A stretch of 64,000 nt of DNA from Planctomycetota bacterium (GTDB taxonomy: Bacteria > Planctomycetota > Phycisphaerae > WQYP01). A program made the translations under genes and the position numbers. The notes under the pieces are model-generated. The model saw only the letters and a list, made by a program, of their open reading frames with translations. It had not been told where the DNA came from and ran no database searches. Each line of letters opens with the position of its first letter. Position 1 is the first letter of the stretch. Where the stretch lies: assembly GCA_021827645.1 (NCBI GenBank), contig JAKAVA010000060.1:1-64000 (forward strand), read 5' to 3'. Shown in pieces: positions 30,978-39,828 of this stretch.

Positions 30978-32153
30978 CTACTGCAGGTCGGAAAGCGACA
31001 CCATTTTGAATGTTCCGCCGGTCGAGTCGGCCAGCTTTTTCAGCAGATGCGTTTCACCGTTAATCGAGATGACGTCAATTTTCTGCCCCCGGTGTATGGC
31101 TGGACGAACAGCGGTGACAAGATCGGCGGGCACAATGATTTTCTGCGTAGTAAAGATATTCTGCTCTGCACCCAGTTTGAGGGTACGAATCATCATTTTC
31201 GTGATGGATGTACTGCCATAAGGAGAATAATTCAGAAGGGAGTGAAAAACCTTTTTTTGGTTGCTGGCCGTCAACCAACCTTTATTGGGATAAAGCTTCA
31301 GACCAGACGGTGTCCAGACCGCAATCCTGACGTGCGACGCGGAAGAAAGCTGAGTTAAGGTCGTGCTTAACATGGACACGAGAAGATTAAAACTCCCTCC
31401 ATTAGCGGAAGATCCATCTAGGGAAAATATCACTTTCCCGGATTTTATGGGTATGCCCAAAAACTGAACCGTCGAAATCGGCGCCGTCCTGGGGGGGACT
31501 CTGTGAGCGGCGGACGGCGCAGATGAGGGCTTGGTAATCGCAAAAATCGCCCAAATAAGTATGGCAACCACAATCAGCAAGACGACCGCGGCCGCAACCG
31601 CATAAACCCAGATCGGCAGATTGGCGAGTTTACGGCTGCCGGCAGTCGCGTGCCGCCCATGATCACGAGAATCGCTGCGGGGCTGCACCTTGCCCGGCTG
31701 CTGACGGGGTGCGGGGGATTGTGAGCGTCGAATACCGCTGGAGATCCCGATATCCGGCGGCGCGGCGGGACGCTGAGCAAGGCGTTCCGTAAGCGGCGAC
31801 TCGGGACGGGCCGGTCGCAGAGAGCCACTGCCGGAAAATGCGCCCGGAGACTCCGGACGTCCGGGCCGATGAGAGGACGGAATGTCGGGCGTTTCAGGAC
31901 GGCCTGATTGAGATGAAGCATTGGGGGCTGCCGATCCATCGCCGCCGGAAATCGAAGTGCGCTTATTCGCGGGTCCGGCCGGCTCCGCCGGGCGTGATTT
32001 TTGCACCTCCCGCGTATCGGTCATCGGCACTCGAAGAAGAGCACCGCACTGACTGCAACGACAGACACCGCCGCGAAATCCATCGTCAAGCTCCAGCACC
32101 TTCCCACATTGATGACATTGAACGAGCAGTGCCAAAGAAATCTCCAGGAGCAA
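30978..32153 (-). CDS. zinc-ribbon/TM/vWA-like protein (planctomycete-style)
   Basis: N-terminal VQCHQCGKVLELDDGFRGGVCRCSQCGALLRVP (CxxC...CxxC), Pro/Ser-rich linker, single TM, then VIFSLDGSSANGG... vWA-like region. Confidence 0.65.
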   Translation of the reverse strand: MLLEISLALLVQCHQCGKVLELDDGFRGGVCRCSQCGALLRVPMTDTREVQKSRPAEPAGPANKRTSISGGDGSAAPNASSQSGRPETPDIPSSHRPGRPESPGAFSGSGSLRPARPESPLTERLAQRPAAPPDIGISSGIRRSQSPAPRQQPGKVQPRSDSRDHGRHATAGSRKLANLPIWVYAVAAAVVLLIVVAILIWAIFAITKPSSAPSAAHRVPPRTAPISTVQFLGIPIKSGKVIFSLDGSSANGGSFNLLVSMLSTTLTQLSSASHVRIAVWTPSGLKLYPNKGWLTASNQKKVFHSLLNYSPYGSTSITKMMIRTLKLGAEQNIFTTQKIIVPADLVTAVRPAIHRGQKIDVISINGETHLLKKLADSTGGTFKMVSLSDLQ

Positions 32154-32158
32154 AGTCC

Positions 32159-33121
32159 CTAGGGTCGTATCCGTACCACCGAAAAGGTCGGATTCAACAT
32201 TCGCACCAATTCCGCCAACGAATGCGTCGTCATGACCAGATCGATGTTCGGCGAATCCACATTACTCATTTTAACCGTTTCCTGCCTACCATGAATCCGC
32301 CCCGCAAGCGTCATACCGATGAACTCGGGCATTCCCTGAACCGGCGCCGAGAGCGATGAACGCACAACCGAATAATCACCGGGCCGAGGATTTATGACGC
32401 CGGGTATTTTCACACGGTAGCTTAACACAAATTGGTGATGAAGGAGTATGTCGATGCGGTGATGCGACAGGTCAATCCGTGCATCAAAGGGACCGAGGAT
32501 GACCAGGAGCCAACTGCCTGCCCGCATGTCGCGCGGATTGAGCAAAGGATTCAGCGTCAGGAGCATGGCCGGCGTAATACGATAGAGATGAGCAATACGT
32601 TCAAGTGTGGCGCCGGGTGGTACTTCGATGAGGCGAATCCACGGGTCACGGGGATACGCGACGCCCGCAAGAAGCGTGTGGGTATTTATTTTTGAAAGCC
32701 ATTTTCTAATGGGGCGGGCAATTTCCGTTTGATGGCCAGCAACAAGGTGCCAGGCTCGCTCAAAGCGAAATCGGGCCGAAATTAAATGGTGCCCATCGGC
32801 AAGACGTATTCCTTGTTTGAGAAACTGCTCTGCGGCGCGGAGTTCGGCGGGTGAAATGGGGTGCGGAGGTTTCTGCGCGATAAGCTCAGTGTCTGCAGGC
32901 ACGGGCGGCGAGGATGATACGTTGATTTCCGGGGATGTGGTTACGACCGCGACTTTTGCAGCGGCAGCTTTGTGGTGCGGTCGATGCCTACTGTGAAGTT
33001 GTCCAACAATCTGCCGACGCACCTGCCATATCTGATATCCGCCCCACAAGATCAGCGCGGCGACGATCACCCAAAGCCATCGCTCGCGCCCCTGCGATTT
33101 ACGCCGTCTACCCTTTGCCAT
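32159..33121 (-). CDS. LysM-domain protein with degenerate L,D-transpeptidase (YkuD)-like C-terminus
   Basis: TM anchor, LysM-like PPGATLERIAHLYRITPAMLLTLNPLLNPRDMRAGSWLLVI, then YkuD-like FDARIDLSHHRIDILLHHQFVLSYRVKIPG...IHG; SxGCxR motif not seen. Confidence 0.65.
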   Translation of the reverse strand: MAKGRRRKSQGRERWLWVIVAALILWGGYQIWQVRRQIVGQLHSRHRPHHKAAAAKVAVVTTSPEINVSSSPPVPADTELIAQKPPHPISPAELRAAEQFLKQGIRLADGHHLISARFRFERAWHLVAGHQTEIARPIRKWLSKINTHTLLAGVAYPRDPWIRLIEVPPGATLERIAHLYRITPAMLLTLNPLLNPRDMRAGSWLLVILGPFDARIDLSHHRIDILLHHQFVLSYRVKIPGVINPRPGDYSVVRSSLSAPVQGMPEFIGMTLAGRIHGRQETVKMSNVDSPNIDLVMTTHSLAELVRMLNPTFSVVRIRP

Positions 33122-33190
33122 GCAACTCCAAACCGCGCTGTGGAATTATTCCGGACGCCATGAACAATCCGGGAATCCGATCAAATAATA

Positions 33191-33295
33191 GGAGTTTTGC
33201 CCTCGGCGGCAAGCGTCCGGGATTTGAACTCACGCACCCATGCCATCCAAAGGCGGAACATTATGAGGCCGGACATTGATATCTCATCATCCGCC
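33191..33295 (-). ncRNA. candidate structured RNA/hairpin region 3' of 5-FCL gene (6S-like?)
   Basis: Minus strand contains GGCGGATGATGAG...CTCATAATGTTCCGCC and GCCTTTGGATGGCA...TGCCGCCGAGGGC, sharing GCC; adjacency to the 5-FCL (ygfA) gene is suggestive of 6S but no match could be computed. Confidence 0.2.
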
Positions 33296-33301
33296 GCAAC
33301 A

Positions 33302-33877
33302 CTACCGAAGCGGTTTCACGCGCCGCACCTCCTTATCCGTGACAATCATCTGCAGAGAGACGTCATGCGGTTCCATCGGAATTTCCGCCCTGCATTGTTC
33401 GTGAAATGCCATGGCCGTCCGCAGCGCCGATAGATCCCGCTGAGAGAGGAAACGATCGTAAAATCCCTTGCCCCGACCGAGCCGCTCACCCGCAAAACCA
33501 AACGCCAATCCGGGGGTTACGACCAGATCAATCCGGCCAATATCAAATGGCTCTCCCCCCATCGGCTGCCGGATACCGGGGAGTTGCGGATCACCATAAC
33601 CCTCGAAACTTTGCACCGCCATGGGTGTCATCTGTCGCTGATTCCAATCCACCAGCGGGAGCAGTAACTGCTTTTCGGATTGGAGCACGGCTTTTGCCAG
33701 TAGACCAACATCCAGTTCCTCTGGCATGGGCAGATAAAGCATCACATTGCGGGCGGCCTGAAATTCAGCCGTCCGAATCATCTGTTCACAGGCAGCCTGC
33801 GATTTAACCGCCCGTTGTGCCGACGGAATCGCCTGCAGGACAGATTTCATGAATCTTCGATATTCCGATTTCGTCAT
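33302..33877 (-). CDS. 5-formyltetrahydrofolate cyclo-ligase
   Basis: RNVMLYLPMPEELDVGLL, DLVVTPGLAFGFAGERLGRGKGFYDRFL. Confidence 0.93.
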   Translation of the reverse strand: MTKSEYRRFMKSVLQAIPSAQRAVKSQAACEQMIRTAEFQAARNVMLYLPMPEELDVGLLAKAVLQSEKQLLLPLVDWNQRQMTPMAVQSFEGYGDPQLPGIRQPMGGEPFDIGRIDLVVTPGLAFGFAGERLGRGKGFYDRFLSQRDLSALRTAMAFHEQCRAEIPMEPHDVSLQMIVTDKEVRRVKPLR

Positions 33878-35226
33878 GGTGGCGTGTCGCTCCCATTGGG
33901 GGGCGTGTCGGGCTTATTTCGGCGCCGGGCGAGAAATTCGGCAAAACGCTTTTCCACCCCCCTGTCAGTAGGAAAATAAAATTGGAGCTTACTTCCCAGA
34001 TAATCCTGATCGACCCAGCCGTCCGGATAGTCATGCGGATAGAGATAACCGGTATGGCCGCGCTGGGCCGCCCCGGCATAATGAGTATCACGCAGATGCG
34101 GGGGCACGGGAATCGAAGTACCGTTGCGTACGGCATCCATGGCGGCGTCGATGGCACAGATTGCCGAATTGCTCTTTTCACTGCATGCAAGATAGATCAC
34201 TGTCTGGGCAAGCGGGATGCGGGCCTCGGGCATACCGAGAAATTCCACCATCTGAACCATCGCCGCAGCGATGGACAGGGCTGCGGGTTGCGCGTTGCCA
34301 ATATCTTCACTGGCGGCGATCGCGATGCGCCGAGCGATAAAACGCACATCCTGCGAGGCCACTAATAATTTAGCGAGCCAGTAAATCGCGGCGTCCGGGT
34401 CGCTGCCGCGGATACTTTTTATCAGGGCACTGGTGATGTCGTAATGTTCGTCGCCCGTCGGATCGAAATAGATCGGCCGCACCTGTTGGGCCTCGCGGAT
34501 ATCGGCGGCGGTTAACGGCGTATTTTCTTTCGCCCGCAGGTTCGCCAGTTCAAGGGCAGTTTCCAATGTTGAAAGCGCCCGCCGGGCATCGCCGTCACTC
34601 TGTGATGCCAGCAGTTCGAGGGCGTCGTCGGCCAAGATCACCGGATGATGATTGTCAATAGTGCGGTCATGGAGTTGTGAAAGCGCCTGCCGAATCACCG
34701 CCGCAATATCGGCTGTGGTGAGGGCTTTGAATTCAAAAAGCCTGCAGCGTGAGATGAGCGGCGCGTTGATGGCAAAAAATGGATTCTGCGTCGTCACACC
34801 CAGAATCGTAATAACTCCGGATTCGACATCGGGCAGGAGAATATCCTGCTGGGCCCGGTTAAAGCGGTGTATTTCATCAATAAATAAGATCGTGCCGCAC
34901 CCCGTCTGTTCGAGCAGGGTTTTGGCGTCAGCAATAATCTCCCGCACTTGGGGAATACCGGCGGAAACCGCATTGATCGACACAAATTTACGCCGTGTGC
35001 GTGCTTGAATCAGGCGGGCTACCGAAGTTTTTCCGCAACCCGGCGGGCCGAAAAGGATGGCACTGCCAAGCGAATCGTTTTCAATCAGCAGCCGCAGAGG
35101 TGCACCTTGGGCAAGCAGATGCTCCTGACCAACAAAATCATCCAGAGTCGAGGGTCGGAGCTTGGCGGCAAGCGGCAGGACTTTTTCGCGGCGTTGCTGT
35201 CTGTGCGTTTCAAAGAGATCCGACAT
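33874..35226 (-). CDS. rarA: replication-associated recombination protein RarA (MgsA) AAA ATPase
   Basis: LAAKLRPSTLDDFVGQEHLL, FGPPGCGKTSVARLI, ILFIDEIHRFNRAQQDILLPDVESG, TTQNPFFAINAPLISRC. Confidence 0.95.
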   Translation of the reverse strand: MSDLFETHRQQRREKVLPLAAKLRPSTLDDFVGQEHLLAQGAPLRLLIENDSLGSAILFGPPGCGKTSVARLIQARTRRKFVSINAVSAGIPQVREIIADAKTLLEQTGCGTILFIDEIHRFNRAQQDILLPDVESGVITILGVTTQNPFFAINAPLISRCRLFEFKALTTADIAAVIRQALSQLHDRTIDNHHPVILADDALELLASQSDGDARRALSTLETALELANLRAKENTPLTAADIREAQQVRPIYFDPTGDEHYDITSALIKSIRGSDPDAAIYWLAKLLVASQDVRFIARRIAIAASEDIGNAQPAALSIAAAMVQMVEFLGMPEARIPLAQTVIYLACSEKSNSAICAIDAAMDAVRNGTSIPVPPHLRDTHYAGAAQRGHTGYLYPHDYPDGWVDQDYLGSKLQFYFPTDRGVEKRFAEFLARRRNKPDTPPNGSDTPP

Positions 35227-35629
35227 GGCTGCTCCAGCGTGCCTATCACGGCAATACCGTGTAGATGATATCAAACCTTGAAAATATACCACAGGGTCAA
35301 TCCGTGGTGGTGTCGAATAATAAGACGATCCCGAGGGGCGGCAATTTTTTCCGGGCGCCCAAATAGCGCAGCCACCCTTTTTAACCGCTCAGACTGCAGC
35401 GGGCGGCGCCGGCAGATCCGGTGACAGTTAAGCGGTTGAACAAGAGAGCATGCAGGAATCGTGCTGCGCACGAAGGTGATCGTTTTTTTACCGCAGAAGC
35501 AACGATGGTGCGGAGAAATTTTTTAGGGGGGCCTCGCCTGCCCCTGGAATTTCTTCGCGCCCCGGTGAGACGTCTGGCTTTGGGCGCTGCGGATCATCTG
35601 TCCTATGCTTGCGTGCTCAGGCAGCGACG

Positions 35630-35648
35630 CGGCACATTAAATGTGCCG
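35630..35648. repeat. 19-bp palindrome CGGCACATTAAATGTGCCG, copy 2
   Basis: Identical to 2158-2176; similar 3' flank (GCTAATCCGCAC vs ACTATCCTGCAC). Confidence 0.8.
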
Positions 35649-36080
35649 GCTAATCCGCACCTTAATGTGATATCCAGTTTCATGCCTGCGACATGATGTC
35701 ATTCATTTTTTCTCACACGGAGATTTCGTCACTGGAGCTACCCACTTTATCGCACCACCCCTATGCATCTTGCAGCCATGAGCTGATAATATTTTTACCG
35801 CTGAGGACGCGGTGGTACGCAGAGGCTGAGGTTAATGAGGCCGTAAGCCCGTAGCCGTGGCCATAGCCGCCTCAAAATGGAATCGTAGCGCGCCGGGGCC
35901 CGGCCGGAAAGCTGCCGTGATAAGCGTTTGCCGCAAAATCGGCCCGCCGATGCTCTGAGGTGAGCAGCCAGCCGCGCTGGCCTATCGGTCCGCTCCTGAA
36001 AAAATCTAAAAGACAGGTCAAAATCTGCACGACGCGGAAATCCCCATCGGATGCACGTCGTAAGGACATTAGCCGTTCGT

Positions 36081-36416
36081 TCAGAAGCACCACGCTGCCA
36101 ACTGGGCGATCCCCAGGGCACTGGCCGCCAACACGGCTAAAGTCGGTAGCCAGCGTCTGATGACGCCATCGTCTGCTGGCACGGCACGGCCGTACGACAC
36201 TGCCAGCACGGCCGGTAAGATCATCGCGACACCGAACCACGCGGCGGAACGTGCCACCGCGTAACGCGGGGGATCGCCAATGAGCAATGTGTACCGGAAA
36301 TGCACCGCGTAAAGGACGGCCAAGGCGTTGGCACCGAGAAACGAGCACAGTGCGACAACAATCCAAGTGGCCTCCCACCACCGATGCCTGCCTGGTGGGC
36401 TCGCCGGAATTTCCAT
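36081..36416 (-). CDS. small multi-pass membrane protein, hypothetical (RHS-tip cluster)
   Basis: 111 aa, about three TM helices; same strand as and downstream of the RHS-tip gene. A longer overlapping ORF in another frame (35872..36453) makes this uncertain. Confidence 0.5.
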   Translation of the reverse strand: MEIPASPPGRHRWWEATWIVVALCSFLGANALAVLYAVHFRYTLLIGDPPRYAVARSAAWFGVAMILPAVLAVSYGRAVPADDGVIRRWLPTLAVLAASALGIAQLAAWCF

Positions 36417-36452
36417 TCAGTACCTCCAATAATGGCCATGCTTGGCCGCACA

Positions 36453-37004
36453 CTATTTTTGGCCCGCGACAAAGACCCGCGCCCGCAGCGGTCCTACGAC
36501 CTCGCGGAGGCCTTCGTTCAAACCAACAAAACCTGCCGTCTCGACGGCGTATACGCTACACGTGAGACGGACGCTCATCCCCCGCACGCCACCGCGCACT
36601 GTGGGGCGAAAAGATTTAATGGACGCCTCTGGCTTCCTGAGCGAAACGCTATAAAACACGCCAAGCTGAGAGGCCCCTTCCGATGCGACGCCCTCAAGGT
36701 TAGCGCCCACTATTCGCGGCTTGGTGCCGCGCCGCCAACGAATCGTTATTAACACATGGGGTGGCTCGCCCCAGAACGCCGGGGTGGTATCGCCTGTGAG
36801 CGGCAACGAAATTTTGGTGATTGCGGTCCGCGCGCCCCCTTTTCCGGCCCATGACGTGCAGGCCACAGGGTGGACGTCCACACCTCCATGGGTGAGCGAG
36901 CCCGTGTCCATCGGCAGCAGCACGAAGATTACCAGCAGGATACTGACCGCCAACCCAATTGAGCCGGCGCGCCAAGGGCGCCACCCTTTTGGCGAATCAC
37001 TCAA
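36453..37004 (-). CDS. hypothetical protein with one N-terminal TM helix (RHS-tip cluster)
   Basis: 183 aa; AGSIGLAVSILLVIFVLLP TM; start overlaps RHS-tip stop by 8 bp. Confidence 0.6.
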   Translation of the reverse strand: MSDSPKGWRPWRAGSIGLAVSILLVIFVLLPMDTGSLTHGGVDVHPVACTSWAGKGGARTAITKISLPLTGDTTPAFWGEPPHVLITIRWRRGTKPRIVGANLEGVASEGASQLGVFYSVSLRKPEASIKSFRPTVRGGVRGMSVRLTCSVYAVETAGFVGLNEGLREVVGPLRARVFVAGQK

Positions 37005-37653
37005 TGCGCACCCCCTCTGAACACCACTTAACCGTCATGGACTCGGGCTTCACAACCGTTCCCGCCGGGATATCCCTGGCCAACCCAAATTGGACGCCCC
37101 CAGGGGAGACCCCCTGTGTGATTTTATAGTAATCGACGAACACCTTGAACGTGTACCGTTTCATGTTGCCGGCGATATTTGGTGAATGGATGTCACCTAT
37201 CCAAGTTTCCGTGACCAACCGCGCGTCCTGGGCGATGGCGTTGAAATAACTTGTGCCGGTTAATTGTGAAGCTACGATCTCCGGTGGCGATTTGCAGGTC
37301 GCTGCCACGCGGAGTTCCTCCTCAGTTATTATTGTTGGCGTGAACGACCAATCCAATGGAATCTCGCCCTCTAAGAGCGGGATGCGAAAACGCTCCGTCG
37401 CTTCCCCCTCGGCGTCCACATTCCCCACTGGCGAGGAATTGACGAACTGGCATATGTTCGCACGGTTGGTATATCTCAGCGGGTCTTGGCTCGTCCATCT
37501 TCCCAGCGGCGGGCTGTAATTTCGGAAGCGCTCATCATACAGCCCCGTCACCGCATCCAGCGCCATCCCCTGATAGGGATTATTCACCATCGGCCGCTTG
37601 CGGCGGCGGTCCGTTTCCGAGCCGGACATTGGTTTTTCATTGGTGGCGGCCAT
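36997..37653 (-). CDS. orphan RHS-repeat-associated core domain tip with unique C-terminal tail
   Basis: NPYQGMALDAVTGLYDERFRNYSPPLGRWTSQDPLRYTNRANICQFVNSSPVGNVDAEG is the RHS-associated core; ~140 aa unrecognised tail follows. Confidence 0.85.
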   Translation of the reverse strand: MAATNEKPMSGSETDRRRKRPMVNNPYQGMALDAVTGLYDERFRNYSPPLGRWTSQDPLRYTNRANICQFVNSSPVGNVDAEGEATERFRIPLLEGEIPLDWSFTPTIITEEELRVAATCKSPPEIVASQLTGTSYFNAIAQDARLVTETWIGDIHSPNIAGNMKRYTFKVFVDYYKITQGVSPGGVQFGLARDIPAGTVVKPESMTVKWCSEGVRIE

Positions 37654-37757
37654 ACGAACCCCGACATTTCAATATCTATGGAGAACCATAACGCGCGGGG
37701 CAGGCGGAATCAAACGGCGGGCGGTGGTGGCGGCGGCATAATGGGAGCGCCGCAGGT

Positions 37758-37784
37758 GCCGGTGGAATAAATCCACCGGCTCGC
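37758..37784 (+). repeat. REP-like hairpin GCCGGTGGA-ATAAA-TCCACCGGC-TCGC
   Basis: Perfect 9-bp stem with ATAAA loop and (GGC)TCGC tail; upstream of the RHS-tip gene. Confidence 0.8.
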
Positions 37785-37903
37785 ATTTGCGATGGTCGTG
37801 ATTCATCTGCTCCGCGGCGCCGCAGCCCGTCCCCTGCGGTTCATGCCGTTGGCTGTTGAAAGTTGAGTTTTCATACAGAGGGTACCACGGCCGGGCGGAT
37901 CGG

Positions 37904-39559
37904 CTAAAGTTCCTGAGTGGCGATGTAGGTCTCGAGTTCCTCGATTGAAACGCTGCTGTGGACGGCCAGATAAAATATCCCCAGACTGAAAGCCGCTACG
38001 ACGAGCGTATCGTAGGGGAACGGCATGAGATTAATACCCCCCACCAGATGATGCGGACCGATGTAATCCAGTAAAACGAGCCCCAGCAGATAAGGTGCAA
38101 CCCACCACGTGCTTCTCCAAGCCAACTCCCCCAGCGACCGCCCGTTGAGGAGCCGCCAGGCAATAAACGCGATAAAAATGACGGCCAGTGCGATCATCAA
38201 CACTTCAAGCGTTTTGAGTCCGGACCAGTAAATCATCAGGTTTGAAATGATGAAGGTGATGGGTGCGAGAATCCGTGCGGCCGGCAGGCGGAATGGGCGC
38301 GGATACTCCGATTCCGGCCTCATCTTGCGCAGGGATAAAAGCACCACCGGCCCGATACCGTATGAAAGCACACTGACCGAGGAGATGTAGCCGACCAATT
38401 GCGACCAGCTCGGCAGCGGCAGAAGAAAGATGATGCCGACGAGAAACGCCAGCACGCATGCAACCCATGGAACGCCATTGCGATTGAGTTTGGAAAACAC
38501 CTTGTGGATGAGGTGGTCGGAGCCCATGGCGGATATAACGCGAGCCGATGTGGTGATATAGATGAACCCGGTTCCGCCGGGTGAAATAACCGCATCAACA
38601 TAGAGGATGTACGTCAGCCAGACCAGACCCAGTGCCTGCGCAGCGGCGGCCAAGGGAGCGGCACCAAATTGAGCCAGGTATCCGGCGGTGGTGATTTTGG
38701 CCCACCCGGTTTGGGCCAGCGTGTGCGGATCGACCGAAGCGATAAATCCTGCCTGAAGTAAGAGATAGATCAGCAACCCGATCAGAACCGATCCCACCAC
38801 CGCGATGGGAATATTGCGTTTGGGATTGGTACTCTCACCGGCGAGTTCAACCGCCTGCCTGAAACCGAGAAAACTGAAAAGCACCCCGGCCGTGCTCAGC
38901 GAAGTGAAGATGCCCTCAACCTGCGAGCGGCTCTCGGCCGGATTGATGTGAAAATTCTGCCAGTGATGCCCGACTGCCAGAAGCATGATGGCCGTGAGCA
39001 GCGGAACGGCCAGCTTCCACCAGCCGGCGGTATTGCTGATGCGCATCGCCCATTTAATACCCAGAAAATTCAGCAGCGTAAATACGGCGAGCATGGCGAT
39101 GGCGATGATCATGCCCGTCCCGGTAAGCAGATTGGCCCCACCGGCACTGCGATAGATAAACGGCGGAATCCAGTGCAGAGAAAGACGCTTCACAAGGACA
39201 TCGAGATAATTCAACGATGCCACGACCTCGGCCGGGGCAACGCTCACATACGCCAGAAATAATATCCAGCTCCAGATTCGCGCCAGCAACGAGCCATGGG
39301 TAAGCCGGGGAAAATGCACCACGGCTCCGGCCCGGGGAAAAAGCGTCGCCAATTCAGCGTAGACAATCGCCAACAGCAGGATCGCGACGCCGCCAATGAT
39401 CCATGAAAAAAGGCTCAAAGGACCGGCGTGCACCGCCGCGTTAAGAGGACCTTTAAGCCAACCCGAACCGATAATCGCTCCGAGACTGGCATAGAGCAAA
39501 CCAATCACCCCGGCTTCACGTTTAAGTCCGGGAGATGAATCCGTTCGATTGCTGGACAT
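37904..39559 (-). CDS. APC superfamily amino acid permease
   Basis: 551 aa, about 12 TM; GVIGLLYASLGAIIGSGWL, FLGFRQAVELAGESTNPKRNIPIAVVGS. Confidence 0.9.
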   Translation of the reverse strand: MSSNRTDSSPGLKREAGVIGLLYASLGAIIGSGWLKGPLNAAVHAGPLSLFSWIIGGVAILLLAIVYAELATLFPRAGAVVHFPRLTHGSLLARIWSWILFLAYVSVAPAEVVASLNYLDVLVKRLSLHWIPPFIYRSAGGANLLTGTGMIIAIAMLAVFTLLNFLGIKWAMRISNTAGWWKLAVPLLTAIMLLAVGHHWQNFHINPAESRSQVEGIFTSLSTAGVLFSFLGFRQAVELAGESTNPKRNIPIAVVGSVLIGLLIYLLLQAGFIASVDPHTLAQTGWAKITTAGYLAQFGAAPLAAAAQALGLVWLTYILYVDAVISPGGTGFIYITTSARVISAMGSDHLIHKVFSKLNRNGVPWVACVLAFLVGIIFLLPLPSWSQLVGYISSVSVLSYGIGPVVLLSLRKMRPESEYPRPFRLPAARILAPITFIISNLMIYWSGLKTLEVLMIALAVIFIAFIAWRLLNGRSLGELAWRSTWWVAPYLLGLVLLDYIGPHHLVGGINLMPFPYDTLVVAAFSLGIFYLAVHSSVSIEELETYIATQEL

Positions 39560-39828
39560 TCCTTTTCCTCACATGCGGCGATCCCTCCGGGTACCGGCGG
39601 TTTACCGCCACCGCCTGCGTCTCAGATGCCCGGGCTCTCCACGGAGCCGGGCGTTGAGCGTATCATCTCCATCGGACACGATGAGGGAACCGATGAAGGA
39701 GCCTATGACTGTTGCGAGCCCAACCTGTTGCCGCCGATCAACGATCACTCATATGGAATCCTGGGGCAACGCATCATGCTCCGCCGCCGGGCGGTAGTGT
39801 AACGTTTTTTGTCGGCTTTGTCTGAACC

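Noticed and set aside
33215-33240. tRNA-like T arm (GAGTTCAAATCCCGG on the minus strand)
   Set aside because: Flanking bases do not form a T stem, and no acceptor or anticodon arm could be built.
35790-35850. Degenerate ccgctgaggacgcggtggtacgcagaggctgag motif, vaguely like ACGCAGAG repeats
   Set aside because: Too short and imperfect, with no second convincing copy in the window to call a repeat.
35872-36453. 193-aa minus-strand ORF overlapping 36081..36416
   Set aside because: Arg-rich composition without TM or domain pattern; the overlapping 111-aa frame has clean TM helices and fits the gene spacing better, though this is not certain.
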